64,000 nt of DNA from Burkholderiaceae bacterium (lineage in GTDB: Bacteria > Pseudomonadota > Gammaproteobacteria > Burkholderiales > Burkholderiaceae_C). Under the pieces are notes generated by a model. That model worked only from the letters and a program-made list of their open reading frames with translations, was not told the DNA's origin and did no database searches. Shown here one piece after another: positions 17,893 through 27,047 of this stretch. Every line of letters starts with the position of its first letter. The first letter of the stretch is position 1. Where the stretch lies: positions 1,426,001-1,490,000 of the forward strand of contig JAHCKM010000001.1 in assembly GCA_026125795.1 (NCBI GenBank), in the 5' to 3' direction. The translations under genes and the position numbers were made by a program.

Positions 17893-18969
17893 CTACGAGT
17901 CGCTCGTTGTCGCGGCGGTGACAGCGCGGCACGCCGCGCTGCGCGCGCGGCCATGCAGCGCGATCTGGCCGAACAGATCCTTCGGGTCGGTCAGCGCGGG
18001 CACGAGCTCGGTTGGCGCACCGAGATGAAGCTCGCGCGCGCTGTCGTACAACCAGCGCAGCGCGGAGAAGTCTTCGAGGGCGAAGCCGACCGAATCGAAC
18101 ACGGTCCACTGATTGTCGTGTTGTCGACCCCGCGCCTGGCCGAGCAGCACCTGCCACAGCTCGGTCACCGGAAACGACGGCGGCATCTGCTGGATGTCGC
18201 CTTCGACGCGCGTCTGCGGCTCGTACTCGACGACCACGTGCGCCGCTTCGAGCACACCCGGGTGCAGCTCGGTCTTGCCCGGGCAATCGCCGCCCACCGC
18301 GTTGACGTGCGTTCCCGGCGCCAGCATGTCGGGCGTGACAATCGTCGCGTGCGTCTTGTCGGCGGTGGCGGTGGTGACGATGTCGGCGCCGCGTGCGGCG
18401 TCGGCGGCGCTGCTGCAGGCATGCAATTCGAGGCCGGGCACGTGGCGCAGGTTGCGCTGCAGCCGGGCGGTGGCGGCCGGGTCGATGTCGAACAGCCGGA
18501 TCCGGTGGATGCCCAGCAGGTGGTGAAACGCGAGCGCCTGGAACTCGGCCTGCGCGCCGTTGCCGATCAGCGCCATCGTGCGGCTTTGAGGGCGCGCCAT
18601 CACGCGCGCCGCCAGCGCCGATGTGGCGGCGGTGCGCAGCGCAGTGGTCAGCGTCAACTCGCTCAGCAACCGGGGCTCGCCGGTGGCCACATCGGCCAAC
18701 ACGCCGAACGCCATCACCGTGGACAGGCCGATGCGGGTGTTGCCGGGGTGGCCGTTGACGTACTTGAAGCTGTACAGCGCGCCGTCGGCGATCGGCATCA
18801 GCTCGATCACGCCGTCGCGCGAGTGGCTGGCGCTGCGCGCGCTCTTGTCAAAGTCATTCCAGCGGCGAAAGTCAGCTTCGACTTCGTGCGCGAGACAGCG
18901 CAGCGCCCCGGCCATGCCTTGCGCCTGCACGATGAGCGCAACGTCTCGCGGAGTCAGCAGCAAGGTCAT
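17893..18969 (-). CDS. Ornithine cyclodeaminase / mu-crystallin family protein
   Basis: About 358 residues from the ATG at 18969 (the frame is open a further 10 codons upstream). The NAD-binding Rossmann motif appears as ALIGNGAQAEFQ, followed by FDID with the acidic ribose-binding residue. RDGVIELMPI, GALYSFKYVNGHPGN and VNAVGGDCPGKTEL match ornithine cyclodeaminase, which converts L-ornithine to L-proline and ammonia. Related enzymes act on other amino or imino acids, so the substrate is not certain. It is divergent from an Lrp/AsnC regulator with about 100 bp between starts, the usual layout for a locally controlled amino-acid catabolic gene. Confidence 0.9.
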   Translation of the reverse strand: MTLLLTPRDVALIVQAQGMAGALRCLAHEVEADFRRWNDFDKSARSASHSRDGVIELMPIADGALYSFKYVNGHPGNTRIGLSTVMAFGVLADVATGEPRLLSELTLTTALRTAATSALAARVMARPQSRTMALIGNGAQAEFQALAFHHLLGIHRIRLFDIDPAATARLQRNLRHVPGLELHACSSAADAARGADIVTTATADKTHATIVTPDMLAPGTHVNAVGGDCPGKTELHPGVLEAAHVVVEYEPQTRVEGDIQQMPPSFPVTELWQVLLGQARGRQHDNQWTVFDSVGFALEDFSALRWLYDSARELHLGAPTELVPALTDPKDLFGQIALHGRARSAACRAVTAATTSDS

Positions 18970-19072
18970 GCAAACCATTCTGCAAACAGCCAATGGCAAC
19001 CAAAACCCCCATCAATGCACCAGAACGCGTGGTTTCTTGACATTTCGGCAGGTCATGCTGACACTTTGCTGC

Positions 19073-19498
19073 ATGGACACGTTGGATCAGCAGCTCATCG
19101 GCTTGCTGCGGGTCAATGCGCGCAGCACGGTGGCCGCACTCGCGCACAAGCTCGGCGTGTCGCGCGGCACGGTGAAGAACCGCATCACCAAGCTCGAGGA
19201 CGACGGCGTGATCACCGGCTACACGGTTCGCCTGAAGCCCGACACGCAGCCCAACGAGATCCATGCCTGGACCAGCATCGCAGTCGAAGGCAACCAGATG
19301 CGCAAGGTGATCAGTGTGCTGCTCGGCGAGCCGGGTGTGGCCGCGGTGCACGACACCAACGGGCGTTGGGATCTGCTGGCCGAGATCCGGTCATCGAACC
19401 TGACCGAGCTCGGTCAGGTGCTGGAGCGGCTGCGGCTGATCAAGGGCATCGGCGCCACCGAGACCAGCATTCACCTGATGACGTACAAGACCAGCTGA
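19073..19498 (+). CDS. Lrp/AsnC-family transcriptional regulator
   Basis: A 141-residue regulator. An N-terminal winged helix-turn-helix (LAHKLGVSRGTVKNRITKLE) is followed by the RAM ligand-binding domain (IAVEGNQMRKVISVLLGEPG, WDLLAEIR). Lrp/AsnC proteins bind amino acids and form DNA-wrapping oligomers. The start at 19073 gives a standard MDTLDQQLIGLL beginning; an ATG at 19055 is in frame but adds only six residues. It is divergent from the ornithine-cyclodeaminase gene and probably controls it, an inference from the layout. It converges with the TPR-GGDEF gene. Confidence 0.93.
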   Translation: MDTLDQQLIGLLRVNARSTVAALAHKLGVSRGTVKNRITKLEDDGVITGYTVRLKPDTQPNEIHAWTSIAVEGNQMRKVISVLLGEPGVAAVHDTNGRWDLLAEIRSSNLTELGQVLERLRLIKGIGATETSIHLMTYKTS

Positions 19499-19547
19499 TT
19501 GTTGACCCGGTGAGGCCCGCGCCACCACGCCGCCGTGGGCGCTGCGC

Positions 19548-21371
19548 TCAGGACGCCGACTCGGTCAACCCCGGTCCGAGCACGCGGCTGCGGCCGTGTT
19601 GCTTGGCCACGAGCAGTTGCTGGTCGGCGGCTTGCAGCAGCATGTGCGGCGACAGCGGCGCGCGCTGCGAATCGCAGATGCCGGCCGAGAAGCTCAGGCC
19701 GGTGAGCGTGTCGCCTTCGATGTCGAAGCGCTGCTGCCGCCACAGGACAAGCAGTGCGTTGACCTTGCGCTGGGCCGCGGCCGCATCCGTGCGCGGCATC
19801 AGCAGGCAGAACTCCTCGCCGCCGTAACGGCACGCGACGTCGCTCTTGCGGCAGTGCGCCAGCAGCAGCTTGCCAAAGGCCGCCAGCAGCGTGTCGCCCG
19901 CGCCGTGGCCGTAGCGATCGTTCACGGCCTTGAAGTGATCGAGGTCGATGATCGCCACCGCCAGCCCCTGGTGCTCGCGCTGCGCCAGCGCGAACGCGGT
20001 GGGCAGTGTTTCGTTCAGGTACCGGCGGTTGAACAGCCCGGTCAAGGCATCGCGCACCGCCTGCTCGTGCAGCGCCTGCTGCAGTGCCTGCACCTCGGCG
20101 ATCTTGCGCGACAGCTGCGCGTTGGCGGTCTCCAGCTCGGCGCGCGCGCGTTCGGTGGCACGGCGCTGCGACGATTGTTCGTCGAGCTTGTGCTGCAGGC
20201 GGATCAGCTCGGTTTGCAGCGCCGCCGCCTGGTAGCGTGCGCGCGAGGCCATGTGTGCGCGCGCCACGTGCAGCTGCTGCCAGATGCGCATGTGCGCCAG
20301 CGCCGGCTCGGTGTCGCGGAGCTGCTCGTGGATCTCGGATCGGATCAGAAAGTACATGCAGCGCACGCGCAGGCTCAGGCCTTCGGCGGCGTCGGTGTCG
20401 CCGGCCCCCACCAGCGGCAGCGCGCGGTCGAGCTCCCGCAAGGCATCGGGCCAGCGCCCTTCCTGGCCGGCGAGCAGCGCGGCGGCGATCGCCAGCTCGA
20501 CGTGCTCGTCGGGGATGTCTTCGCGCGGCGCCGCGCGTGCCTGTTCGACCAGTTCGCGGCCGATCGCGCGCTCGCCGGCGCGCAACGCGGCAATGGCCAT
20601 GGTCTCGTACGACATCGCAAGCGTGCCCCGGCCCTGCGAGCCGATGGGCAGGCTGCGCACGCGCGACACGTCGAGCATCGCCTCCTGCGCGCGGTCGAGC
20701 TCGGTCAGGCAGATCACGCGGTTGATCAGCAGCACGCTCAATAGCCGCGGGTTGTTCAGGTGATGGCAGCGCGTGATGCCCTGGTCGAGGTAACGCAGCG
20801 CTTCGTGGTAGTCGCCGATCTGCAGCAGCTCGTGCGCGAGGTTGCAGTAAAGCACCGCGTCGAAGCCGTGGCCATGCGTGGGGCCGGAATCGCGCAGCGC
20901 CTGGTACATATAGGCAAACGCCTGCTCGGAACGCCCTTGCGCGGAATAGCAGCCCGCGATGGTGTTGAGCATCACCCCGCGCTGCTCGTGGCGCAGCACC
21001 TGCAGGCCTTCTTCGCGCAGCGGCAGCACCTGGTCGAGCGACGCGGGGAACTTGCCTTCGCGCCACAGACAGCGCGCCAGACCGGTGCCGGCAAGGATGT
21101 AACCGGCGCGCTCGTGGATGCTCTCGAACTGCTGTTGCGCCGTCGTGAGTTCGGGCGCGGCCTCCGCCGGTGTGCCGAAGTACAGCAGATGCCAGCCGAT
21201 GGCCAGATGCGCCCAGGCCTCGCCGGCGATGTCGGCCCCCTGGCGCGCGGCCTCCAGCGCCTCGCGCGCCAGCGCCACCGAGCGCGCCGAATCCTGATGC
21301 AATAGCTGCCAGGCCTTGCGCGCCAGGCGCAGGCCCTTGGATGACGTCGAAAGCTCCCCAAACCTCGACAT
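19548..21371 (-). CDS. TPR-repeat diguanylate cyclase (GGDEF)
   Basis: A 607-residue cytosolic protein without a membrane segment. The N-terminal 370 residues are TPR-like helical repeats (for example ALREALEAARQGADIAGEAW and AFAYMYQALRDSG). A short coiled coil (LIRLQHKLDEQSSQRRATER) connects to a C-terminal GGDEF domain with DALTGLFNRRYLNE and an active CRYGGEEF motif. Predicted to make c-di-GMP in response to a protein partner sensed by the TPRs. The ATG is directly preceded by leader repeat copy B, whose short frame stops with TGA one base upstream; there is no good Shine-Dalgarno next to this ATG, so reinitiation is plausible. Confidence 0.9.
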   Translation of the reverse strand: MSRFGELSTSSKGLRLARKAWQLLHQDSARSVALAREALEAARQGADIAGEAWAHLAIGWHLLYFGTPAEAAPELTTAQQQFESIHERAGYILAGTGLARCLWREGKFPASLDQVLPLREEGLQVLRHEQRGVMLNTIAGCYSAQGRSEQAFAYMYQALRDSGPTHGHGFDAVLYCNLAHELLQIGDYHEALRYLDQGITRCHHLNNPRLLSVLLINRVICLTELDRAQEAMLDVSRVRSLPIGSQGRGTLAMSYETMAIAALRAGERAIGRELVEQARAAPREDIPDEHVELAIAAALLAGQEGRWPDALRELDRALPLVGAGDTDAAEGLSLRVRCMYFLIRSEIHEQLRDTEPALAHMRIWQQLHVARAHMASRARYQAAALQTELIRLQHKLDEQSSQRRATERARAELETANAQLSRKIAEVQALQQALHEQAVRDALTGLFNRRYLNETLPTAFALAQREHQGLAVAIIDLDHFKAVNDRYGHGAGDTLLAAFGKLLLAHCRKSDVACRYGGEEFCLLMPRTDAAAAQRKVNALLVLWRQQRFDIEGDTLTGLSFSAGICDSQRAPLSPHMLLQAADQQLLVAKQHGRSRVLGPGLTESAS

Positions 21372-21453
21372 GTCAGCGGCGCCCGGCCGCCCGAAGCCGC
21401 TGACGCGCCCCCTCGGGGGGCAGCGAGCGCGGCGAGCGTGGGGGCAAACACAT
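21372..21453 (-). repeat. Leader repeat copy B (upstream of TPR-GGDEF gene)
   Basis: Same element on the minus strand. A first hairpin is formed by GCCCCCCGAGGGGGC. The second has a perfect 9-bp stem GTCAGCGGC / GCCGCTGAC (21396-21404 with 21372-21380) around a 15-nt loop with GGCGGC, and the copy ends CTGACATG. A 26-codon frame from ATG 21453 (peptide begins MCLPPRSPRSLPPEGA) stops at TGA 21375-21373, one base before the GGDEF gene ATG. The stem sequence differs from copy A, but pairing is kept. Confidence 0.85.
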
Positions 21454-21534
21454 TCACGCCATTATCGAATCCGCGCGCCGCGCGCGCCACCGCCAAAAGG
21501 TGGATTACCGCAAGCCGCAAACCGCGATGAATCG

Positions 21535-24500
21535 CTACATGCTGCGACGGTACTGGCCGCCCACCTCGAACAATGCCGCGGTGATCTGCCCAAGTGAGCA
21601 GCAACGCACGGCGTCCATCAGCACCTCGAACACGTTGCGGTCGTCGATCACCGCCTGCTGCAGGCGCTGCAACAGGGCCGGCGCCTCGCTGGCATGGCGC
21701 CCGTGAAAGTCGCGCAGGCGCTTCAGTTGCGACTGCTTCTCGTCTTCGGTGGAGCGGGCCAGCTCGATGTGTTCAGGCATCGGGTCGCCGTGTGGATTGC
21801 GGAAGGTGTTCACGCCGATGATCGGGTACTCGCCGGTGTGCTTCTGCATCTCGTAGTGCAGGCTCTCTTCCTGGATCTTGCTGCGCTGGTACCCGGTTTC
21901 CATCGCACCCAGCACGCCGCCGCGCTCGGTGATGCGCTCGAACTCCTGCAGCACCGCCTCTTCGACCAACTCGGTCAGCTCGTCGATGATGAACGCGCCC
22001 TGGTTCGGGTTCTCGTTCTTCGCCAGGCCCCATTCGCGGTTGATGATCAGCTGGATCGCCATCGCGCGGCGCACGCTCTCTTCGGTGGGCGTGGTGATCG
22101 CCTCGTCGTAGGCATTGGTGTGCAGCGAGTTGCAGTTGTCGTAGATCGCGATCAGCGCCTGCAGCGTGGTGCGGATGTCGTTGAATGCGATCTCCTGCGC
22201 GTGCAGGCTGCGCCCCGACGTCTGGATGTGGTACTTGAGCTTCTGGCTGCGCTCGTTGGCGCCGTAGCGCTCCTTCATCGCCACCGCCCAGATGCGCCGC
22301 GCGACGCGGCCGAGCACGGTGTACTCCGGATCCATGCCGTTGGAGAAGAAGAAGCTCAGGTTGGGCGCGAAGTCGTCGATGTGCATGCCGCGCGCCAGAT
22401 ACGCCTCGACGAAGGTGAAGCCGTTGGACAGCGTGAACGCGAGCTGGCTGATCGGGTTGGCGCCGGCCTCGGCAATGTGGTAGCCGCTGATGCTCACCGA
22501 GTAGAAGTTGCGCACGTCGTGGTGCACGAAGTACTGCGCGATGTCGCCCATCACCTTGAGCGAGAACTCGGTGGAGAAGATGCAGGTGTTCTGGCCCTGG
22601 TCCTCCTTGAGGATGTCGGCCTGCACCGTGCCGCGCACGTTGGCCAGCACCCATGCGCGGATCTTGGCGGCCTCGTCGTCGGTGGGTTCGCGACCGTTCT
22701 CGGCAGCGAACTTGTCGAGCTGCTGATCGATCGCGGTGTTCATGAACATCGCTAGGATCGTCGGCGCCGGGCCGTTGATCGTCATGCTCACCGAGGTGCT
22801 GGGGCTGCACAGGTCGAAGCCCGAGTACAGCACCTTCATGTCGTCGAGCGTGGCGATGCTGACCCCCGAGTTGCCGACCTTGCCGTAGATGTCGGGACGC
22901 AGGTCGGGGTCGTTGCCGTACAGCGTGACCGAGTCGAACGCGGTCGACAGCCGCTTGGCCGGCATGCCCTGGCTCAGCATCTTGAAGCGCCGATTGGTGC
23001 GGAATGCATCGCCTTCTCCGGCGAACATGCGCGTCGGATCTTCGCCCTCGCGCTTGAACGCGAAGGTGCCGGCGGTGTAGGGGAAGCTGCCCGGCACGTT
23101 CTCCAGCAGCAGCCACTTCAGCAGCTCGCCGTGGCACTCGTACCGGGGCAACGCCACCTTGCGGATCTTGTTGCCCGACAGCGTGGTGTGCGTCAGCGCG
23201 GTGCGGATCTCCTTGTCGCGGATCTTCACCACGTACTCGTCGCCGGCGTAAGCCTTCTGCATGGCCGGCCACATCGCGAGCAGCTTCCTGGCGTGCGGAT
23301 CCTGGCGCGCCTCGCGTTGCTCAGCCAGGTTGATCGTGGCCTCGGCTGCCGGCGCACGATCGGGCTTGCCAGCCTTCAGCATCTCGGCGGCCGCCCGCAA
23401 CTGCTGGATTTCGCGTGCCAGCCTGGCCTGCTCGTGGGCGCGCTCCTTGTAACCGCGCAGCGTGTCGGCGATGTCGGCCAGGTAGCGCGTGCGCGCCGCG
23501 GGAACGATCGGGTGCTGGTGCGTGCTGTGGCGGGTGTTCACCGCCGGCAAGCGGCCTTGCTTCAGCGACAGGCCGAGCGCCTGCAGGCGCGGCTTGATCG
23601 CCTGGTACAGCGCGGTCACGCCGTCGTCGTTGAAGCGGCTGGCCATGGTGCCGAACACCGGCATCTCGTCGGGCTTCTTGCCGAATGATTGCCGGTTGCG
23701 CTGCACCTGCTTGGCCACGTCGCGCAAGGCATCGGCGGCGCCTTTGCGGTCGAACTTGTTGATCGCCACGAACTCGGCGAAGTCCAGCATGTCGATCTTC
23801 TCCAGCTGGCTCGCCGCGCCGTACTCCGGGGTCATCACGTACATAGGCACGTCGACCAGCGGCACGATCGCCGCATCGCCCTGGCCGATGCCCGAGGTCT
23901 CGACGATCACGAGGTCGAAGCCGGCCGCCTTGCAGGCGGTGATCACGTCGGGCAGCGCGGCGCTGATCTCGCTGCCGGTGTCGCGCGTGGCCAGGCTGCG
24001 CATGAAGACCTTCTGGCCATTGCTCCACGGCCCGATCGCGTTCATCCGGATGCGATCACCGAGCAGCGCGCCGCCGCTCTTGCGCCGCGACGGGTCGATA
24101 CTGATCACCGCGACGTGCAGCGCGTCGTCCTGATCCAGGCGCAGGCGGCGGATCAACTCGTCGGTGAGCGATGACTTGCCGGCGCCGCCGGTGCCGGTGA
24201 TGCCGAGCACCGGCGTGGTCCCGCCCGCGGCCTGCGCCTGCAGCGCGGCCATGAGGCCGGCGTCGCCGGCCTTGTTTTCGAGCGCCGTGATCAGCTGCGC
24301 CAGCGCGCGCCAGGCCGGCTCGCCATGGCCCTGCAACGCTGCGAGCTCCTTGGGGGCGTGCGAGGACAGGTCCCCGTCGCAGCGCATCACCATCTCGCCG
24401 ATCATGCCCTGCAGCCCCATGCGCTGCCCGTCCTCCGGGCTGTAGATGCGCGCCACGCCGTAGTCCTGCAACTCGCGAATTTCGGCCGGCACGATCACGC

Positions 24501-24828
24501 CGCCGCCGCCGCCGAACACCTGGATGTGCGCGCCGCCGCGCTGCTTGAGCAGGTCGACCATGTAGCGGAAGTACTCGACGTGGCCGCCCTGATAGCTGGA
24601 CACCGCGATGCCCTGCACGTCTTCCTGCAGCGCGGCGGTGACGATCTCGTCCACCGACCGGTTGTGCCCGAGGTGGATCACCTCGGCGCCCATGCCTTGC
24701 AGGATGCGCCGCATGATGTTGATGGCGGCGTCGTGGCCGTCGAACAGGCTGGCGGCGGTGACGAAGCGCACCTTGTGGGTCGGGCGGTACTCGGCAAGGG
24801 CCTTGAACTCGGCGGACAGGTCGGTCAT
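21535..24828 (-). CDS. icmF: Fused isobutyryl-CoA mutase (IcmF)
   Basis: A 1097-residue adenosylcobalamin-dependent acyl-CoA mutase. Domain order is typical of IcmF: B12-binding domain at the N-terminus ([15 protein letters not shown] and [11 protein letters not shown]), a MeaB-like G-protein chaperone in the middle (P-loop [14 protein letters not shown] near residue 215; NKFDRKGA), and the mutase barrel at the C-terminus ([20 protein letters not shown] and [18 protein letters not shown]). It interconverts isobutyryl-CoA and n-butyryl-CoA, and in some homologues pivalyl- and isovaleryl-CoA. It is preceded by the long leader repeat copy C, whose reading frame overlaps the ATG as ATGA. An AraC regulator is divergent. 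Confidence 0.95.
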   Translation of the reverse strand: MTDLSAEFKALAEYRPTHKVRFVTAASLFDGHDAAINIMRRILQGMGAEVIHLGHNRSVDEIVTAALQEDVQGIAVSSYQGGHVEYFRYMVDLLKQRGGAHIQVFGGGGGVIVPAEIRELQDYGVARIYSPEDGQRMGLQGMIGEMVMRCDGDLSSHAPKELAALQGHGEPAWRALAQLITALENKAGDAGLMAALQAQAAGGTTPVLGITGTGGAGKSSLTDELIRRLRLDQDDALHVAVISIDPSRRKSGGALLGDRIRMNAIGPWSNGQKVFMRSLATRDTGSEISAALPDVITACKAAGFDLVIVETSGIGQGDAAIVPLVDVPMYVMTPEYGAASQLEKIDMLDFAEFVAINKFDRKGAADALRDVAKQVQRNRQSFGKKPDEMPVFGTMASRFNDDGVTALYQAIKPRLQALGLSLKQGRLPAVNTRHSTHQHPIVPAARTRYLADIADTLRGYKERAHEQARLAREIQQLRAAAEMLKAGKPDRAPAAEATINLAEQREARQDPHARKLLAMWPAMQKAYAGDEYVVKIRDKEIRTALTHTTLSGNKIRKVALPRYECHGELLKWLLLENVPGSFPYTAGTFAFKREGEDPTRMFAGEGDAFRTNRRFKMLSQGMPAKRLSTAFDSVTLYGNDPDLRPDIYGKVGNSGVSIATLDDMKVLYSGFDLCSPSTSVSMTINGPAPTILAMFMNTAIDQQLDKFAAENGREPTDDEAAKIRAWVLANVRGTVQADILKEDQGQNTCIFSTEFSLKVMGDIAQYFVHHDVRNFYSVSISGYHIAEAGANPISQLAFTLSNGFTFVEAYLARGMHIDDFAPNLSFFFSNGMDPEYTVLGRVARRIWAVAMKERYGANERSQKLKYHIQTSGRSLHAQEIAFNDIRTTLQALIAIYDNCNSLHTNAYDEAITTPTEESVRRAMAIQLIINREWGLAKNENPNQGAFIIDELTELVEEAVLQEFERITERGGVLGAMETGYQRSKIQEESLHYEMQKHTGEYPIIGVNTFRNPHGDPMPEHIELARSTEDEKQSQLKRLRDFHGRHASEAPALLQRLQQAVIDDRNVFEVLMDAVRCCSLGQITAALFEVGGQYRRSM

Positions 24829-24989
24829 GGCCGGCCTCCGTGGAGCCGCCTCAGGGAGGCTGGAGCCTCCGCGGGGCTGAGCCCGGACGGGAACAGTCCG
24901 GTGGACTGTTCCCGCCTGGCGAGGGGTTGACCGCTTGCGGGCAACGCGCCCTGCAAGGGCAGCGAACGTCGTGAGCGTGAGGGTCTCAT
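24829..24989 (-). repeat. Leader repeat copy C (expanded, upstream of icmF)
   Basis: A longer, more diverged copy on the minus strand. It keeps the ACGCTCAC..CGTTCGCTGCCC core, the first hairpin (CCCT/AGGG) and the last hairpin (GCCTCC / GGAGGC, 24855-24860 with 24834-24839, 15-nt loop with GGCGGC). Between them lie about 87 extra bases with a perfect 11-bp hairpin GGGAACAGTCC / GGACTGTTCCC (24889-24899 and 24903-24913). The whole remains open: a 54-codon frame from ATG 24989, with GGAGAG upstream, ends in a TGA that overlaps the icmF ATG (ATGA). Confidence 0.75.
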
Positions 24990-25121
24990 TGCACTCTCCG
25001 GGGCAACCGGCAGTCTAGGCCGGGTGCCATCGCCTTGCGATGGCCGAAGCGATCACCCGACCGATCGCATTTGCCAGAATCCGGCTGGAAGTCCCCATGC
25101 TTGTCCGATCGCGCCGCTGAC

Positions 25122-26132
25122 ATGGCCGCCTCTCCTCCTGCCGCCTCGCACACGGTGTCTGCGGCGTTCGTCGCCAGCGCCGTCGCACGGCTGACTGCGG
25201 CGGCCCGCAAACGCGTGCTGGAGGCATGCGGCATCGCGCCGCAAGCGCTCACCACGCCCGGGGCCCGTGTGCCGGCGGCCTCGTTCGGGGCGTTGTGGCT
25301 GGCAGTGGCCGAGGAACTCGACGACGAATTCTTCGGGTTGGATTCGCGGCGCATGAAGGTGGGCAGTTTCGCGTTGCTGTGCCGGGCGTCGCTGAGCCAT
25401 GCCACCGTCGGCGGCGCCCTGCGCGAGGCGCTGCGGGCGTTCGGCCTGTTCCTCGACGACGTGCGCATCGAGCTCCGGGTGGACGCCTTGCGCGCTCGGC
25501 TGTTGCTGCACAACCGCATCCGGCCGCCGGAAGCACGGCGCTTTGCCGATGAAACCCTGCTGGTGATGCTGCATGGCCTGCTGTGCTGGCTGGCCGGGCG
25601 CCGCATCGCGCTGCGCGCCACCACGATGGCCTGGCCCCGACCGGCCCATGCGGCGGAACACCGGCGCATGTTCGGTCCGGCGCTGCGCTTCGAGGCGGTG
25701 TCGACCTCGATCGAGTTCGACTCGGCGGTGCTGCACGCTCGCCGCGCGCCCACGGTGGCATCGCTGCGCGAGTTCCTGCGTGACGCGCCTCAATCGGTGT
25801 TTCTCAAGCAGGTGGGCGAGCCGGTCTGGTCGGAGCGGGTGCGCCGGCGCCTGCGGCGGGGCGCCGACTGGCCGGGAGCGCCCGCGGTGGCGGCGGAGTG
25901 GGGTGTCTCCGCGGTGACTCTGCGCCGCAAGCTGGCCGCCGAGGGTACGAGCTGGCAACGCATGGTCGACGAAGTGCGGCACGACCTGGCGCTGCGGTTG
26001 CTTGGCGACCGCGCGCGCAGCATCGAGCAGGTGGCGGTCAGCCTGGGCTATGGCGACGCCCGCTCGCTGCACCGGGCGTTCCGCAAGTGGACCGGGGCTG
26101 CGCCCGGCGCCTACCGAGCTGATCGGCCGTGA
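25122..26132 (+). CDS. AraC-family regulator (arabinose-binding-like N-domain), 3' end formed by prophage
   Basis: About 336 residues from ATG 25122. The N-terminal part fits the AraC-binding-like domain seen in OruR/ArgR-type regulators, and the C-terminus is a double HTH (SVEQ-type second helix: ARSIEQVAVSLGYGDARSLHRAFRKWTG). It is divergent from icmF and may regulate it. The stop codon TGA at 26130-26132 seems to come from the first bases of the prophage, so the last residue or residues of the native protein were probably replaced. The HTH is complete, so the protein may still work. Confidence 0.85.
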   Translation: MAASPPAASHTVSAAFVASAVARLTAAARKRVLEACGIAPQALTTPGARVPAASFGALWLAVAEELDDEFFGLDSRRMKVGSFALLCRASLSHATVGGALREALRAFGLFLDDVRIELRVDALRARLLLHNRIRPPEARRFADETLLVMLHGLLCWLAGRRIALRATTMAWPRPAHAAEHRRMFGPALRFEAVSTSIEFDSAVLHARRAPTVASLREFLRDAPQSVFLKQVGEPVWSERVRRRLRRGADWPGAPAVAAEWGVSAVTLRRKLAAEGTSWQRMVDEVRHDLALRLLGDRARSIEQVAVSLGYGDARSLHRAFRKWTGAAPGAYRADRP

Positions 26133-26436
26133 GATAACTCAGCCAGGCCGATTGAGATAAATGGCGGAAGAGGCCGGACAACGCCGGCCCAGGACGGACC
26201 GGGAGATTAAGAGCCTTGCGGTGGCCGAAAGAATTCGGCCCCACGATTTTGCGGGCCGCTGCGGTCGCCGTGGCGCGCAGAAAGTCGCCGAGGCGGCGCC
26301 ACCACCAGGTGCTGAGGCGCAGGCCGCAGTGCAGGCAGCTGGGCGTGTGGCGCCACGTGTGGCCGCCGCACTGTGGGCACGTCACGGCGTGCGGGTGATG
26401 CGGTGCTGGCGGTGCCAGCGGGCTCTGCGAGCCCAT
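26038..26436 (-). CDS. Zinc-ribbon protein at phage left end, reads through into host DNA
   Basis: From ATG 26436 the product contains CPQCGGHTWRHTPSCLHCG followed by LSTWWWRRLGDFLRA: four cysteines in a zinc-ribbon arrangement and a Trp-rich, probably membrane-associating tail. The same motif occurs in the protein at 36845-37189 next to the repressor, so the phage has two relatives of this small protein. It is the last gene of the leftward early operon. The frame continues past the predicted phage end for about 30 codons of host sequence (the antisense of the AraC gene), so the C-terminus depends on the insertion site. Nothing else is evident in 26437-26639. Confidence 0.55.
   Translation of the reverse strand: MGSQSPLAPPAPHHPHAVTCPQCGGHTWRHTPSCLHCGLRLSTWWWRRLGDFLRATATAAARKIVGPNSFGHRKALNLPVRPGPALSGLFRHLSQSAWLSYLTADQLGRRRAQPRSTCGTPGAASGRRHSPG
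26130..26160. other. Predicted left prophage end with repeated transposase-site-like motif
   Basis: TGAGATAA occurs at 26130-26137 and again at 26153-26160, 23 bp apart, just where host AraC coding ends and phage sequence begins. A related GAGATTAA lies at 26203-26210. Mu-type phages begin with 5'-TG and carry spaced transposase-binding repeats of about 22 bp, which this matches in layout. The exact junction (host up to 26129) is inferred, because the right end and target duplication are outside the window. Confidence 0.55.
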
Positions 26437-26639
26437 GTGTAGGTGCAACGAACTGCTGAACACGGCCCCTACGCGGCCGATGAACTCCCAGCGCATACGG
26501 CTTGCGCTCTCCCCCAGACGACTGCCGACCCCCCTCGCCAGTGGGCCGATTGTCCGGGACCCGATGTGCGTGCTCGAGGTGGCGCGTCACGCGGGCTTGA
26601 TCTGCCTCATGCCGACCCACGTGATCGAGCGTCGGGTAA

Positions 26640-27047
26640 CTACCTGGGCTCGAAGCCCGGCAGGAAGGCGCCGCCGCGACGCGGCTCGTCGGCCTGCAGG
26701 GCGCCGTGCAGGTTGAGCACGTTGCGCACCTGCTGGGCCGTGAGGTCGTGCTGGGCGGCGAGCTGGTGGATGCGGTCGTTGCTGCGACGTAGCACGCCCT
26801 TGGGGCCGTCCTGGTTGTACTCGGCCGCGACGGCCTGGTTGCGCAGCGCCTGGCGCATGTTGTTCGGCGTGGGCACGTACATGTAGGTCTTGGAGTACTG
26901 CTCGCACAGCCGAAACGCGAGTTCCATGCCGAGCTGGCGGGCCTGATCGGGCTTGATGCCGACATCGACCAGCAGCGACTCGGCGTGCGCCACCAGGTCG
27001 GCCACGAACTGCAGCAGCGTCTCTCGTTGCAGGCGGGGTGGTGCCAT
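26640..27047 (-). CDS. mor: Mor-family transcription activator
   Basis: A 135-residue protein resembling the Mu Mor/C activators, which turn on middle or late phage transcription. The N-terminal half is a helical dimerisation region (MELAFRLCEQYSKTYMYVPT). The C-terminal half is a helix-turn-helix (RIHQLAAQHDLTAQQVRNVL). The ATG at 27047 has GGGAGGAA upstream and overlaps the stop of the GemA-like gene. The position at the end of the early operon matches Mu, where mor follows gemA. Confidence 0.85.
   Translation of the reverse strand: MAPPRLQRETLLQFVADLVAHAESLLVDVGIKPDQARQLGMELAFRLCEQYSKTYMYVPTPNNMRQALRNQAVAAEYNQDGPKGVLRRSNDRIHQLAAQHDLTAQQVRNVLNLHGALQADEPRRGGAFLPGFEPR

Noticed and set aside
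18970-19072. TTGACA at 19037-19042 as a promoter of the Lrp gene
   Set aside because: The matching -10 (GACACT) is poor and too close to the ATG to be convincing.
24829-25121. Possible cobalamin riboswitch upstream of B12-dependent icmF
   Set aside because: No B12-box-like sequence seen; the region is explained by the expanded leader repeat.
26207-26965. 252-codon minus-strand frame over the Mor gene and left end
   Set aside because: Ser/Thr/Arg/Pro-rich shifted frame of the Mor and zinc-ribbon genes.
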